NCBI GenBank assembly: GCA_030606585.1
Contig: JAUWGD010000011.1
Coordinates: 1-21,419 of the forward strand
Direction of reading: 5' to 3'
DNA from: Dehalococcoidales bacterium
Lineage (GTDB): Bacteria > Chloroflexota > Dehalococcoidia > Dehalococcoidales > RBG-16-60-22
DNA: 21,419 nucleotides
Shown here: in pieces, positions 1 through 6,972 of the stretch
Layout: the number at the start of each line of letters is the position of its first letter
Position numbering within the stretch: the stretch's first letter is position 1
The notes under the pieces: model-generated
The model's database searches: none
Told to the model about the DNA's origin: nothing
Seen by the model: the letters and a program-made list of their open reading frames with translations, nothing else
Translations under genes and position numbers: made by a program

Positions 1-76
1 GCCGTCAACGTCAATACCAAGATTCCCAATAATGTCTCAAATATTATGTCCATATATACCCTACCCCCCTAGCCTA

Positions 77-116
77 TTGACAAATTGTCAAAAAAGTAGT
101 AAAAGGAGACTACTTT
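77..116. promoter_or_regulatory. Palindrome plus hairpin upstream of the first gene
   Basis: A 15-bp palindrome TTGACAA-A-TTGTCAA spans 77-91. It is followed by an 8-bp stem, AAAGTAGT (93-100) with ACTACTTT (109-116), around an 8-nt loop. Both lie just upstream of the SD and start of the small membrane protein at 137. The palindrome could be an operator and the hairpin could lie in the 5' leader. No T-run follows the hairpin, so it is not a typical terminator. The regulatory role is inferred. Confidence 0.35.
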
Positions 117-136
117 AAGGTAAGGAGGGGATAAAA

Positions 137-379
137 ATGGCAGATATTCCAGCTAACATGAAGTCAATGATATTCGGAAAAGGGGCCAGGTGGCATGCGC
201 GGACTATGATGATTTTAGAATGTCTGGGCATAGTCTTCTTAATCGTGGGAATCGTAGCCGATGCCATAAATAAAACGCTTGGCCTGGAGACAACCCACTG
301 GTTCTTAATGGCGATTGCGTTCTGGGTATGGGCATTAGCGGCGTGGCTTTGTGCCTATTTCGCAGCCAAGGAAGGGTAG
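137..379 (+). CDS. Small two-helix membrane protein, function unknown
   Basis: This 80-residue protein has two hydrophobic segments, about residues 24-44 and 54-76. They are separated by a short polar stretch, and a basic N-terminus precedes the first. It has no cysteine or histidine motif and I do not recognise a family. The ATG follows a strong SD (AAGGAGGGG, 122-130), so translation looks real. It stands alone: the next convincing gene begins over 200 bases downstream. It is an inner-membrane protein by its hydrophobicity only. Confidence 0.7.
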   Translation: MADIPANMKSMIFGKGARWHARTMMILECLGIVFLIVGIVADAINKTLGLETTHWFLMAIAFWVWALAAWLCAYFAAKEG

Positions 380-604
380 ATATTCCGGGACTGCTTTTAC
401 AGCTATTCAAGGATATTTGATTGACCGTGCCGGCGGTGGGGGTTTAGATACCGTAAACGCCCCTGAGGAAGCGTGCGCAGAGGAAGAAGGGGTGAGGGGG
501 GAAATTAGTCCTATTGACAATTCTATACTTTGGTTGCATGATAATAATGTTGATTGTTATTATAATATTGAAATTGCACAATCAATGGCCATTAAATAAA
601 TAGG
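380..604. other. Intergenic stretch without a convincing gene
   Basis: The stretch holds a weak hairpin (GTTTA 442-446 with TAAAC 454-458, plus flanking G/C pairs) without a T-run. It becomes very AT-rich from about 500 onward. An open frame of 82 codons crosses it from 351, but that frame overlaps the preceding gene, lacks an SD and has no recognisable protein features. A candidate promoter (514-542) lies at its right end. Confidence 0.5.
514..542 (+). promoter_or_regulatory. Candidate promoter of the HicBA-like pair
   Basis: A perfect -35 box TTGACA (514-519) is followed after 17 bases by CATGAT (537-542), which matches four of six consensus -10 positions. It lies about 60 bases upstream of the coiled-coil/HicB-like gene. 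The -35 is strong and the -10 is weak. Confidence 0.4.
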
Positions 605-1261
605 ATGTTTTCAATGCTTGAAAAGAATCCTTGGTTAACCAAGAAAATAGAAGAACAAGAAAGTCCAGAAATACTTACCAAGCCGCTCCCGCAAATACTG
701 GACGAGATGGAAGCAAATATCCGGGCTGCCGCTGTCGCGGCAAAAAAAGCTGAAGAATCCGCCATGGCTGCCAGGGGAGCCGCCGGTGCCGCCAACACGG
801 CATCCACGGAAGCCGCCAAGAGAGCCGAGGAAGCCCACCTGGCGGGAGAAAGCGCTGCCGCGAAAGCCACACAGTCAGCCAGCGATGCGGCATCTAAAGC
901 CGAGGCGACGGCCAAGGCAGCCAAGAATGTTGCCGAGAAAGCCGCTAATAGAGCCAATGAGATTCTTGAAAACGAAAGCAGAATATACAACGCCACTATA
1001 CATGAATTAAACAACCCTAAATATTCAGTCATTATACCTATTCAGATTGTTATTGTTGAAAGTGAAGATGAGATAGTAGCGAGAATTCCCGAACTCAATT
1101 TATATGCTACTGGAGACACTGATACTGAGGCAATCTTAGGATTGAAACAGGAAATAATTGAACTTTACGAAGAATTAAATAGTACGGATAATAAGTTGGG
1201 GCCTTTACCACAATCTTGGCTAAATACTTTAAACAAATTGATAGTTATAACTGATGGTTAA
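605..1261 (+). CDS. Alanine-rich coiled coil fused to a HicB-like antitoxin domain
   Basis: The protein has 218 residues. After a short polar N-terminus, residues about 36-122 form an Ala/Glu/Lys-rich heptad-like helix, almost certainly a coiled coil. Residues about 140-195 then resemble the HicB antitoxin fold: two hydrophobic strands, IPELNLYATG matching the HicB 'vPelpgcat-G-T' region, then TEAILGLKQEIIELYEEL as the following helix. The last 25 residues are unassigned. Classical HicB proteins carry a DNA-binding domain instead of this coiled coil. The stop overlaps the start of the next gene by 8 bases, which implies translational coupling. The helix-coding half is GC-rich and the HicB-like half is AT-rich, with the change near 965, which suggests a fusion. 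ATG 614 (AGG 9 bases upstream) could be the true start. The HicB call is by eye. Confidence 0.65.
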   Translation: MFSMLEKNPWLTKKIEEQESPEILTKPLPQILDEMEANIRAAAVAAKKAEESAMAARGAAGAANTASTEAAKRAEEAHLAGESAAAKATQSASDAASKAEATAKAAKNVAEKAANRANEILENESRIYNATIHELNNPKYSVIIPIQIVIVESEDEIVARIPELNLYATGDTDTEAILGLKQEIIELYEELNSTDNKLGPLPQSWLNTLNKLIVITDG

Positions 1262-1571
1262 GCTTAGATTTAAATATAAGGAAGTTACTAATTCTATAAA
1301 ATCAAAAGCACCTGTTCCTAAAGGCAAGCAACGGTCTGGGAAAGAAAGGAATTTCCCAATAGTTATTGAGGGCGTTCAATTATCACGGGTAACCATTCCT
1401 AAAGAAAAAGGTGGTGGTAAAGATATTTTTCCTGGAACTTTAAATAGCATACGTAATCAGCTATTACTCAAGAAACCTCAGTTCGCAGACTTTATCAACT
1501 GTCCCATGACAAAGTCTGATTATATAACTATTATGAAAAAGAAATTTCCAGAGTGTTTCATTAAGACTTAA
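1254..1571 (+). CDS. HicA-like small protein, putative toxin partner
   Basis: The protein has 105 residues, is strongly basic and AT-rich in its DNA. Residues 45-70 (RVTIPK, then KDIFPGTLNSIRNQL) resemble the C-terminal half of HicA mRNA interferases, in which 'rvtvP-h...kel.pGTLrsIlkqag' is typical. The HicA catalytic-histidine motif GSHxxF is not recognisable: the corresponding place reads GKERNF. It may therefore be a diverged or inactive HicA fold, or a HicA-like RNA-binding partner. It overlaps the upstream HicB-like gene by 8 bases, and the antitoxin-first order occurs in some hic loci. Its stop meets the stop of the minus-strand gene tail to tail at 1568-1571. Confidence 0.6.
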   Translation: MVKLRFKYKEVTNSIKSKAPVPKGKQRSGKERNFPIVIEGVQLSRVTIPKEKGGGKDIFPGTLNSIRNQLLLKKPQFADFINCPMTKSDYITIMKKKFPECFIKT

Positions 1572-1885
1572 TTTATTCCCTCCCCCTCCTCTTTCTTCTT
1601 TGCTGCCGCCTCCTCACGCTTCTTTTCCAGCGCCGCCAGCTGCTTCTTCACCTTGTCCTCCCCTATCACCCTGTGCTTGTATTTCCGCGTCGCCCAGCTC
1701 CCGAAGAAAAAGTTGGTGCGCATGTCCCTTATCTCGTCCCAGGGGTCGTACTCTTCCGCTTTCTCTTTTTCTTCTTCCTCGCCCTTACCCACCTCAATGC
1801 CGTGCTTTTCCCGGGCCGCCTTTAGTTCGGGGTCGTCCTTTTCATACCCGAAGATAACGTGCTTCCAGAAAGACTTAAATCCCAT
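1568..1885 (-). CDS. Charged cytoplasmic protein of unknown function
   Basis: The protein has 105 residues from ATG at 1885. That start is preceded by GGGAAAGG at 5-base spacing and is preferred over the in-frame TTG at 1900. A short aromatic N-terminus (GFKSFWKHVIFGYEKDDPE) is followed by an acidic/basic low-complexity region with EEEEKEKAEE. A WATRKYKHRVIGEDKV segment comes next, then a highly charged C-terminal helix rich in Lys/Glu/Ala. It has no signal peptide and no recognised family. It sits 24 bases downstream of the four-helix membrane protein gene and is probably co-transcribed with it. Confidence 0.65.
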   Translation of the reverse strand: MGFKSFWKHVIFGYEKDDPELKAAREKHGIEVGKGEEEEKEKAEEYDPWDEIRDMRTNFFFGSWATRKYKHRVIGEDKVKKQLAALEKKREEAAAKKKEEGEGIN

Positions 1886-1909
1886 AACAACCTTTCCCAA
1901 TCCTTTATT

Positions 1910-2305
1910 TTACGCGTATTCCCCGGGCGCGCTCTGCCCCTCGAACTCCGGCTTACCCAGAGCGGTAAAGATAATCGCCGGTATGCCGCACGGGAAAAAG
2001 ACCAGCGTGCCCGCGATAGCCCCGGCCAGAGCCAGCCCCCAGTTCTTCTTCCTCAGGGCGAAAACGCCGCCGACTATCCCCAGCACGCCCACAAGCGTAA
2101 AGCACCCGCCGATAACGGCATATACGGCTATGATAACGTTAAGTGCCGCGTCGGGCGACGGGCCGCCATTATAATAATACATATAGCCATCGGTCATCAC
2201 GTACGACATTATGATAAGCATGAAGACCATGCCGGCCAGCCATAAAACGCCGAACGCGCCGGAGACAATGGATAGTATCCCGCCGACTCTCGCATTGTTC
2301 TGCAT
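1910..2305 (-). CDS. Four-helix membrane protein (DUF4064-like)
   Basis: The protein has 131 residues with four predicted membrane helices, at about 8-35, 55-80, 83-90 running into a basic turn (RKKN), and 92-115. It includes glycine-rich helix motifs (GVLGIVGGVFALRKKNWG). This glycine-rich pattern ending in a short polar tail resembles small DUF4064-type proteins of unknown function; the match is by eye. AAAGGGCGG lies upstream of the ATG. A charged-protein gene follows at once on the same strand. Confidence 0.65.
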   Translation of the reverse strand: MQNNARVGGILSIVSGAFGVLWLAGMVFMLIIMSYVMTDGYMYYYNGGPSPDAALNVIIAVYAVIGGCFTLVGVLGIVGGVFALRKKNWGLALAGAIAGTLVFFPCGIPAIIFTALGKPEFEGQSAPGEYA

Positions 2306-2351
2306 CGCGGCACCGCCCTTTCAGTTCGACCTCGCGTGTAAAGTCACTATT

Positions 2352-2380
2352 ATGTTAACACTAAAATTGCCGGCAGACAA
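2352..2380 (-). promoter_or_regulatory. Candidate promoter for the minus-strand membrane-protein pair
   Basis: Read on the minus strand, TTGTCT (2380-2375) is followed after 17 bases by TAACAT (2357-2352). Each box matches four of six consensus positions. It lies about 47 bases upstream of the start at 2305. It is moderate evidence only. Confidence 0.35.
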
Positions 2381-2386
2381 CCGCCC

Positions 2387-2512
2387 TTTTTGACATTTCA
2401 TTCATTAATACGTCATAGTCGGGCTTGACCCGACTATCCAGACCCCGTTTACCCCCCGATGGATTCCCGCTTCCGCGGGAATGACACGCTTATTCGTTTT
2501 TGACATTTCATT
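2387..2512 (+). repeat. 16-bp direct repeats flanking an inverted-repeat element
   Basis: TTTTTGACATTTCATT occurs at 2387-2402 and again, identically, at 2497-2512. The 74-bp inverted-repeat element lies between them, with about 10 bases on each side. The right-hand copy supplies the -35 box of the DUF1893 promoter. The arrangement suggests that a promoter segment was duplicated when the element arrived or was rearranged. Confidence 0.6.
2412..2485. repeat. Inverted-repeat intergenic element, copy A
   Basis: This 74-bp element begins GTCAT and ends ATGAC. It contains hairpin CGGG-cttga-CCCG near the left end and CCCGC-ttcc-GCGGG near the right end. It shares its framework (GGGCTTGACCCG, ATCCAG, TGGATTCC, GGAATGAC) with copy B at 2969-3040. 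The layout matches the short palindromic, non-coding dispersed repeats (MITE-like) common in bacterial intergenic DNA. Confidence 0.75.
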
Positions 2513-2528
2513 TTCAGCCCGATATCAT
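2500..2528 (+). promoter_or_regulatory. Near-consensus promoter of the DUF1893 gene
   Basis: TTGACA (2500-2505) is followed after exactly 17 bases by TATCAT (2523-2528), giving 6/6 and 5/6 matches to sigma-70-type consensus. The predicted start of transcription, near 2535, is about five bases before the ATG at 2540, so the mRNA would be essentially leaderless. Confidence 0.65.
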
Positions 2529-2539
2529 AAAAATAGACC

Positions 2540-2953
2540 ATGTCTAAAGACCTCTATCAAAGTTTTATCTCCAGCGACGACACCCTGCGGATTTACGACG
2601 GCGAAACGCTGGCATTCAGCTCGAAAAAAGAGCGCCTGCTGCCCCTGATGGAATACATCTCAGCAAACAAATCGGGGGGCGGGGCTTTAGTCGTTTACGA
2701 CAAAGTCATGGGCAACGGCGCCGCCCTGCTCGCGGTCAAGATAAACGCCGGCGAGGTCTACAGCCCCCTGGGCAGCGAGCTGGCTGTAAAGACGCTGGAA
2801 AAGTACGGCATCAAATATCACCTCGATAAAACCGTCCCCTTCATTCAACGCCCGGACGGCCAGGGCATGTGCCCCATGGAAGAGCTATCCATCGGTAAAG
2901 ACCCGGGGGAGTTCTACCTGGCGCTCAAAGCCCGCATCGAAGCAGGTACATAG
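2540..2953 (+). CDS. DUF1893 family protein (deaminase-like fold)
   Basis: The protein has 137 residues. Family hallmarks are visible: LRIYDGETLAFSS near the N-terminus, LVVYDKVMGNGAALLAVK (50-67), a SELAVKTLEKYGI helix (79-91) and the C-terminal motif MCPMEEL (110-116). The Thermotoga TM1506 structure places this family in a cytidine-deaminase-like fold, but the biological function is unknown. No SD precedes the ATG, and the upstream promoter predicts a leader of only about five bases. The gene is bracketed by the two inverted-repeat elements and stands alone on the plus strand. Confidence 0.85.
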   Translation: MSKDLYQSFISSDDTLRIYDGETLAFSSKKERLLPLMEYISANKSGGGALVVYDKVMGNGAALLAVKINAGEVYSPLGSELAVKTLEKYGIKYHLDKTVPFIQRPDGQGMCPMEELSIGKDPGEFYLALKARIEAGT

Positions 2954-2968
2954 CGATTATTTAATAAT

Positions 2969-3040
2969 GTCATTCTCGGGCTTGACCCGGGAATCCAGGC
3001 CACCACTCCCCCGCTGGATTCCAGCTTTAGCTGGAATGAC
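2969..3040. repeat. Inverted-repeat intergenic element, copy B
   Basis: This 72-bp element has perfect 7-bp terminal inverted repeats, GTCATTC (left) and GAATGAC (right). Internal hairpins are CGGG-cttga-CCCG and CCAGC-ttta-GCTGG. The arm bases differ from copy A while pairing is kept, which points to selection on, or recombination of, a folded structure. It lies between the DUF1893 gene and the aldo/keto reductase. Confidence 0.75.
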
Positions 3041-3088
3041 GATAAACCATCAATAAACACTCGCGTATATAGAACGAAAGGAGAGCCC

Positions 3089-4123
3089 TTGGAAAAGATA
3101 AGACTCGGCAGGACGGGAATGATGGTAACGCGACTGGGTTTCGGCGGCATTCCCATCCAGAGATGCACGGAAGCGGAGGCCGTGAAAGTCGTGGAGAAAT
3201 GCCTCGAACTGGGCATCAACTTCCTCGATACCGCCAACGGCTATAGCACCAGCGAGGAGCGCATCGGCAAAGCCGTCAAGGGACGGCGCAAAGACGTTTT
3301 CATCGCCACCAAGTCCTTCGCCCATTCGCACGAAGAAATCAAAGAGCACCTCGACCTCAGCCTCAAACGACTCGGCACCGACTATATAGACCTCTACCAG
3401 TTCCACCAGGTCGGCGACCCCGCCGCCATGGAAAGAATACTCGACCCCGAAAATGGACTGATGCAGTCCTTCGAGGACGCTAAAAAAGCCGGTAAAATCC
3501 TGCACATCGGCGCCACCTCACACAAGCTCGACGTCGCCAAAGAGCTGGTTAAAAGCGAGCGTTTCGAGACCCTCATGTTCCCCTTCAACTTCATCACTTC
3601 AGAACCTGCCGACGAACTGCTGCCCCTCTGTAAAAAACACGACGTCGGCTTTATCGACATGAAGCCGATGGCCGGAGGCATGCTGGAAGACCCCGCCGTC
3701 GCTTTCAAATACCTCTTCCGGTTCCCGGATATGGTCATCATCCCCGGCATCGAAAAACCACACGAAATCGAGGAAATCGTCCGGATTTACGAAGGCCCCC
3801 ACGAAATGACCGCAGCCGAAAAGAAAAAGATGCAGCAACTCATTGATGAACTCGGCACCCGCTTCTGCCGCCGCTGCGACTACTGCCAGCCGTGCGAGCA
3901 GGAAATACCCATATCCATGCTCATGACCTTCCCCTCCTTCGTCAAGCGCCTCCCGCCCGACTGGTACCTGAAAAATCCCTTCATTCCCAGCATGATGGAA
4001 AAAGCCTCCCAGTGCACCCAGTGCGGCGAGTGCGAGGCAAGATGCCCCTACCACCTGCCCATCAGGGAAATGATACAGGAAAGCTATAAACTCTTCGAGG
4101 AAGTAAAGGCGAAATACCGGTAA
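3089..4123 (+). CDS. Aldo/keto reductase with C-terminal [4Fe-4S] ferredoxin domain
   Basis: The protein has 344 residues. The N-terminal ~270 residues form an aldo/keto reductase TIM barrel with the catalytic tetrad D47, Y52, K75 and H106. The C-terminus carries two cysteine clusters: CRRCDYCQPC (CxxCxxCxxC) and CTQCGECEARCP (CxxCxxCxxxCP), the latter a ferredoxin-type [4Fe-4S] motif. The family (COG1453-like) reduces carbonyls in anaerobes, probably with electrons passing through the clusters; the substrate is unknown. The start is TTG at 3089, supported by AAAGGAG seven bases upstream. It opens a plus-strand run of redox-type genes. Confidence 0.88.
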   Translation: MEKIRLGRTGMMVTRLGFGGIPIQRCTEAEAVKVVEKCLELGINFLDTANGYSTSEERIGKAVKGRRKDVFIATKSFAHSHEEIKEHLDLSLKRLGTDYIDLYQFHQVGDPAAMERILDPENGLMQSFEDAKKAGKILHIGATSHKLDVAKELVKSERFETLMFPFNFITSEPADELLPLCKKHDVGFIDMKPMAGGMLEDPAVAFKYLFRFPDMVIIPGIEKPHEIEEIVRIYEGPHEMTAAEKKKMQQLIDELGTRFCRRCDYCQPCEQEIPISMLMTFPSFVKRLPPDWYLKNPFIPSMMEKASQCTQCGECEARCPYHLPIREMIQESYKLFEEVKAKYR

Positions 4124-4150
4124 CAGGCTTCTTGAATAAATAAAGGGATA

Positions 4151-4162
4151 TAAGTATACTTA
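4151..4162. promoter_or_regulatory. 12-bp palindrome upstream of the solitary cupin gene
   Basis: TAAGTATACTTA is a perfect palindrome in the 83-base gap between the aldo/keto reductase and the cupin. It lies in AT-rich DNA with a possible -35 (TTGAAT, 4134-4139) and TATACT (4155-4160) only 15 bases apart. It could be an operator over a weak promoter. This is a low-certainty inference. Confidence 0.3.
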
Positions 4163-4206
4163 CGGTATATTTCACGGAAAATACGTTCAGAAAAGGAGAT
4201 GGCGGT

Positions 4207-4644
4207 ATGGCAAGAGCAGAACTGGAAAAGTACTTAAGAAAAGGCGTCGTGGCGGGGGAAACACCCCACTCCGAGGTTTCCGCGCCGCGCCTGGGACTGC
4301 AAAGCAACGAAGGCTTCGGCAACAAGGACTTCTCGATGAGCTGGTGGGCTATCACCGAGCCATTCGAGATGGTAACGGATTGCCACTCCCACGACTTCGA
4401 CCAGTTTTTGATTTTCGCGGGAGGAGACCTCACCAATATGCCCGACCTGGGCGGGGAGGTCGAATTAACCCTGAGCCTGGACGGTAAAGACCTGGAGAAG
4501 TTCGTCATCACCGAGGCCACGATGGTTTACGTACCCGCCGGTTTATATCACTGTCCGCTTAATTTCAAGAAGGTCAACGACCCCAAAAAGCCGATCCTTT
4601 TCCACGACCTCTTCTTTTCACCGGAATATAAGAGGAAAGAGTAA
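4207..4644 (+). CDS. Small cupin, paralog of the downstream cupin array
   Basis: The protein is 145 residues long with a single cupin barrel. Metal-ligand positions are H60 and H62 (HSHDFDQ) and H115 (VPAGLYHCPL). The usual glutamate ligand between them is glutamine, Q66. The block DLGGEVE (80-86) links it to the six cupins at 9786-12763. ATG follows AAAGGAG at suitable spacing. It is isolated from the array by about 5 kb and could have a private function in the redox gene run. Substrate and metal are unknown. Confidence 0.8.
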   Translation: MARAELEKYLRKGVVAGETPHSEVSAPRLGLQSNEGFGNKDFSMSWWAITEPFEMVTDCHSHDFDQFLIFAGGDLTNMPDLGGEVELTLSLDGKDLEKFVITEATMVYVPAGLYHCPLNFKKVNDPKKPILFHDLFFSPEYKRKE

Positions 4645-4764
4645 TTTTTTGACGACAAGCCCGGTCATTGCAATCGGTGCATAATACGGGCATGCGTTGT
4701 GAGAGAGCAACTCCGGTGTATACCCGTTATCCATCTTATCAAAGACAAAACGGGTAGTCTAAAG

Positions 4765-5232
4765 ATGCAAATACGCCGTTATCAGGCACAGGACAACGAA
4801 GCCGTTAAAGCCCTGCACTACGCCGGACTGGCGCAGTTCGGCGCTACGGTAGACCCGTATTACGACAGCGACCTCGATGATATCGAAGGCATCTATATCA
4901 ATAACAGCGGCGATTTCCTGGTCGGCACCGAGGATGGTGAAATCGTAGTCATGGGCGCCCTCAAAAAAGTATCGGCAACCCGCGGTGAAATCAAGAGAAT
5001 CCGCGTGCAACGCAACTGCCAGAGACGCGGCTACGCCCGGTCAATTTTATCAAGGCTTATCGAACTAGCCGGGGAACTGAGATACACGGAACTATGCCTC
5101 GATGCCACGGTCGATAACACTCCGGCCCGTCGTCTTTTCGAAAAATGCGGCTTCACGGAGACACGCCGTGGTAAAGTCGGCGGGTATGACCTCGTTTTCT
5201 ACGGGAAGAAGTTAAATAAGGGAGGTAAATAG
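4765..5232 (+). CDS. GNAT family N-acetyltransferase
   Basis: The protein has 155 residues from ATG 4765; an in-frame GTG at 4699 would add a non-homologous tail. The GNAT order is visible: an N-terminal IRRYQAQDNEAV strand/helix, a central VVMGALKKV strand, and acetyl-CoA-binding motif A, QRRGYARSILSRL (Q/RxxGxG/A). The C-terminal LDATVDNTPARRLFEKCGF completes it. It would transfer an acetyl group from acetyl-CoA to an amine on an unknown acceptor. The SD is weak. The stop lies one base before the DUF169 start, so the two genes are probably coupled. Confidence 0.85.
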   Translation: MQIRRYQAQDNEAVKALHYAGLAQFGATVDPYYDSDLDDIEGIYINNSGDFLVGTEDGEIVVMGALKKVSATRGEIKRIRVQRNCQRRGYARSILSRLIELAGELRYTELCLDATVDNTPARRLFEKCGFTETRRGKVGGYDLVFYGKKLNKGGK

Positions 5233-5233
5233 C

Positions 5234-5983
5234 ATGGACATATCTATCAAAGAGAAATTCCTGACTCTCTGGAAGAAGTACTTTAATAACGCCGAACTGC
5301 CCATCACCTTTTATTATACCGACGAGGAAGGCCGTGCCGAAGCGGCCAAACCAGGTTCGGGGCACGGTTGTATTATCGCGGCGCTGGTAAAAATTCGCGA
5401 AGGTCAATCTCTAAGCTTCGATGTCGATGCCGTCGGCTGTCCCGGCGGCAAGAGATACCTCGGTTTTGCCGAAGAAATCATGCCCGACTTCGAATATTTC
5501 CTTTCCTGCGGCATACCCGGTAAACTGGAGGGCGAACGCTATAAAAAGTCGCCGGAGATGGTCAAAGAGTTCATGGCGAAGGACATGCCCGTGATGAAAG
5601 CCCCCGGTAGGTTCATCGTCTTCAAGAGGTGGGACAAGCTGGAAAAGACAGACAATCCGGAGGTCGTTATCTCCTTCGCCAGAGCGGATGTCCTTTCCGG
5701 TCTTTTCACGCTGTCCAGCTTCGATGAAGCGGGGCAGAACATGGTAATCGCCCCGTTCGGCTCCGGCTGCTCCAGTATCGTGCAGTACCCATATCTTGAG
5801 GTAAAATTACCAAATCCCAGGGGGGTTATCGGCATGTTTGATGTCTCGGCGCGTCCCTTCGTCCCGGATGATATGTTAACGTTCGCCGCGCCCATGAGCA
5901 AATTCACCCGAATGATTGACAACATGGAAGAAAGCTTCCTCATAACGCCCTCTTGGGCCAAGGTGCAGAAAAGGATTGAATAG
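5234..5983 (+). CDS. DUF169 family protein
   Basis: The protein has 249 residues. It shows the family landmarks LPITFYYTDEEG (22-33), HGCIIAAL with C46, GCPGGKRYLGF (68-78), FKRWDKL and GSGCSSI. The conserved cysteines suggest metal or cofactor binding, but no reaction is established for the family. It is common in anaerobes near redox enzymes. ATG follows GGAGG (5221-5225), which lies within the end of the acetyltransferase gene. DUF362 follows after 28 bases, so the three genes probably form one transcript. Confidence 0.85.
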   Translation: MDISIKEKFLTLWKKYFNNAELPITFYYTDEEGRAEAAKPGSGHGCIIAALVKIREGQSLSFDVDAVGCPGGKRYLGFAEEIMPDFEYFLSCGIPGKLEGERYKKSPEMVKEFMAKDMPVMKAPGRFIVFKRWDKLEKTDNPEVVISFARADVLSGLFTLSSFDEAGQNMVIAPFGSGCSSIVQYPYLEVKLPNPRGVIGMFDVSARPFVPDDMLTFAAPMSKFTRMIDNMEESFLITPSWAKVQKRIE

Positions 5984-6011
5984 CCTAAAATTTAACATAG
6001 AGGGAACTGCC

Positions 6012-6920
6012 ATGACCAAGATAAGCCTGGTGCGTACCACGGATAGAAACGAAGGCGTTCGTAGGACTGTTGAACTACTCGGCATTAATCCTGTTAAGGG
6101 TAAGGCAGTCGTCCTTAAGCCGAATTTCAATACGGCCGACCCCGCCCCCGGTTCCACCCACAACGACACCTTACGCGCCCTGGTTCTAACCCTCAAGGAG
6201 ATGGGGGCCACGAAAATCACCCTGGCGGAACGCAGCGGACCCGGCGATACCACCCACCACATCATGGAAACCAAGGGAGTCCTGCACATGGCCAAAGAAC
6301 TGGGCTTCGATATCGTCGACCTTCAGGCGATGGATAAGGACGGGTGGGTTCTGGTCAAGCCCGGGGACAGCCACTGGAAGGACGGCTTCCTTTTCCCCAG
6401 GATTTACCGGGAGGCGGAATCAATCGTGCAGACCTGCTGCCTCAAGACACACCAGTTCGGCGGCCACTTTACGCTGTCGTTAAAGTGCTCCGTGGGCATG
6501 GTGCCGCCGGGCCTGGGGCCGGGAGGCGACTACCCCTACATGAACGAGCTGCACACTTCGCCCCACCAGCGGCAGATGATTGCCGAAATCAATACGGCTT
6601 ACTCGCCGGACCTGGTGGTTCTGGACGGGGTAGAGGCGTTCGTCGACGGCGGACCGCATGTCGGAAAGCGGGTAAACGCCGATGTCATGCTGGCGGGCAC
6701 CGACCGCGTGGCTATAGACGCTGTAGGCGTGGCTATCCTGCGTCTGCTGGGCACCACGCCCGAGGTAAACCGCGGCAAAATCTTCGAGCAGGACCAGATT
6801 AAACGGGCGGCGGAACTGGGGCTGGGCGTTACCTCCGCCGACCAGATAGAGCTGGTTACAGGAGATAAAGAGAGCGAGGAATTCGCCGGTAAGGTGAGGG
6901 AAGCGCTGGCTAAGGGTTAG
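6012..6920 (+). CDS. DUF362 domain protein
   Basis: The protein has 302 residues from ATG 6012, with SD GAGGGA six bases upstream; an in-frame TTG at 5976 is rejected. Hallmarks are VVLKPNFN near the N-terminus, KITLAERSGPGDT, the central QTCCLKTHQFGGHFTLSLKCSVGMVPPG, and VVLDGVEAFVDGGPHVGKR. DUF362 proteins often carry a ferredoxin domain, but this one ends without CxxC clusters. The family is linked to Fe-S or corrinoid redox processes in anaerobes, without a defined reaction. It clusters here with DUF169 upstream and a nitroreductase downstream. Confidence 0.88.
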   Translation: MTKISLVRTTDRNEGVRRTVELLGINPVKGKAVVLKPNFNTADPAPGSTHNDTLRALVLTLKEMGATKITLAERSGPGDTTHHIMETKGVLHMAKELGFDIVDLQAMDKDGWVLVKPGDSHWKDGFLFPRIYREAESIVQTCCLKTHQFGGHFTLSLKCSVGMVPPGLGPGGDYPYMNELHTSPHQRQMIAEINTAYSPDLVVLDGVEAFVDGGPHVGKRVNADVMLAGTDRVAIDAVGVAILRLLGTTPEVNRGKIFEQDQIKRAAELGLGVTSADQIELVTGDKESEEFAGKVREALAKG

Positions 6921-6972
6921 TCGTCTCTTATGAAGACTGGACAGTAATAATTGAGGCTGGAGAAACAAGCCT

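Noticed and set aside
1..72. Frame open from the left edge to TAG at 70-72
   Set aside because: It could be the tail of an upstream gene, but 23 codons are expected by chance and nothing in them is recognisable.
351..599. 82-codon plus-strand open frame
   Set aside because: It overlaps the end of the small membrane protein gene, lacks an SD, has low-complexity content and resembles no family.
592..1032. 146-codon alanine-rich minus-strand frame
   Set aside because: It is the mirror of the Ala-rich coiled-coil gene; GCC/GGC-rich codons keep the opposite strand open.
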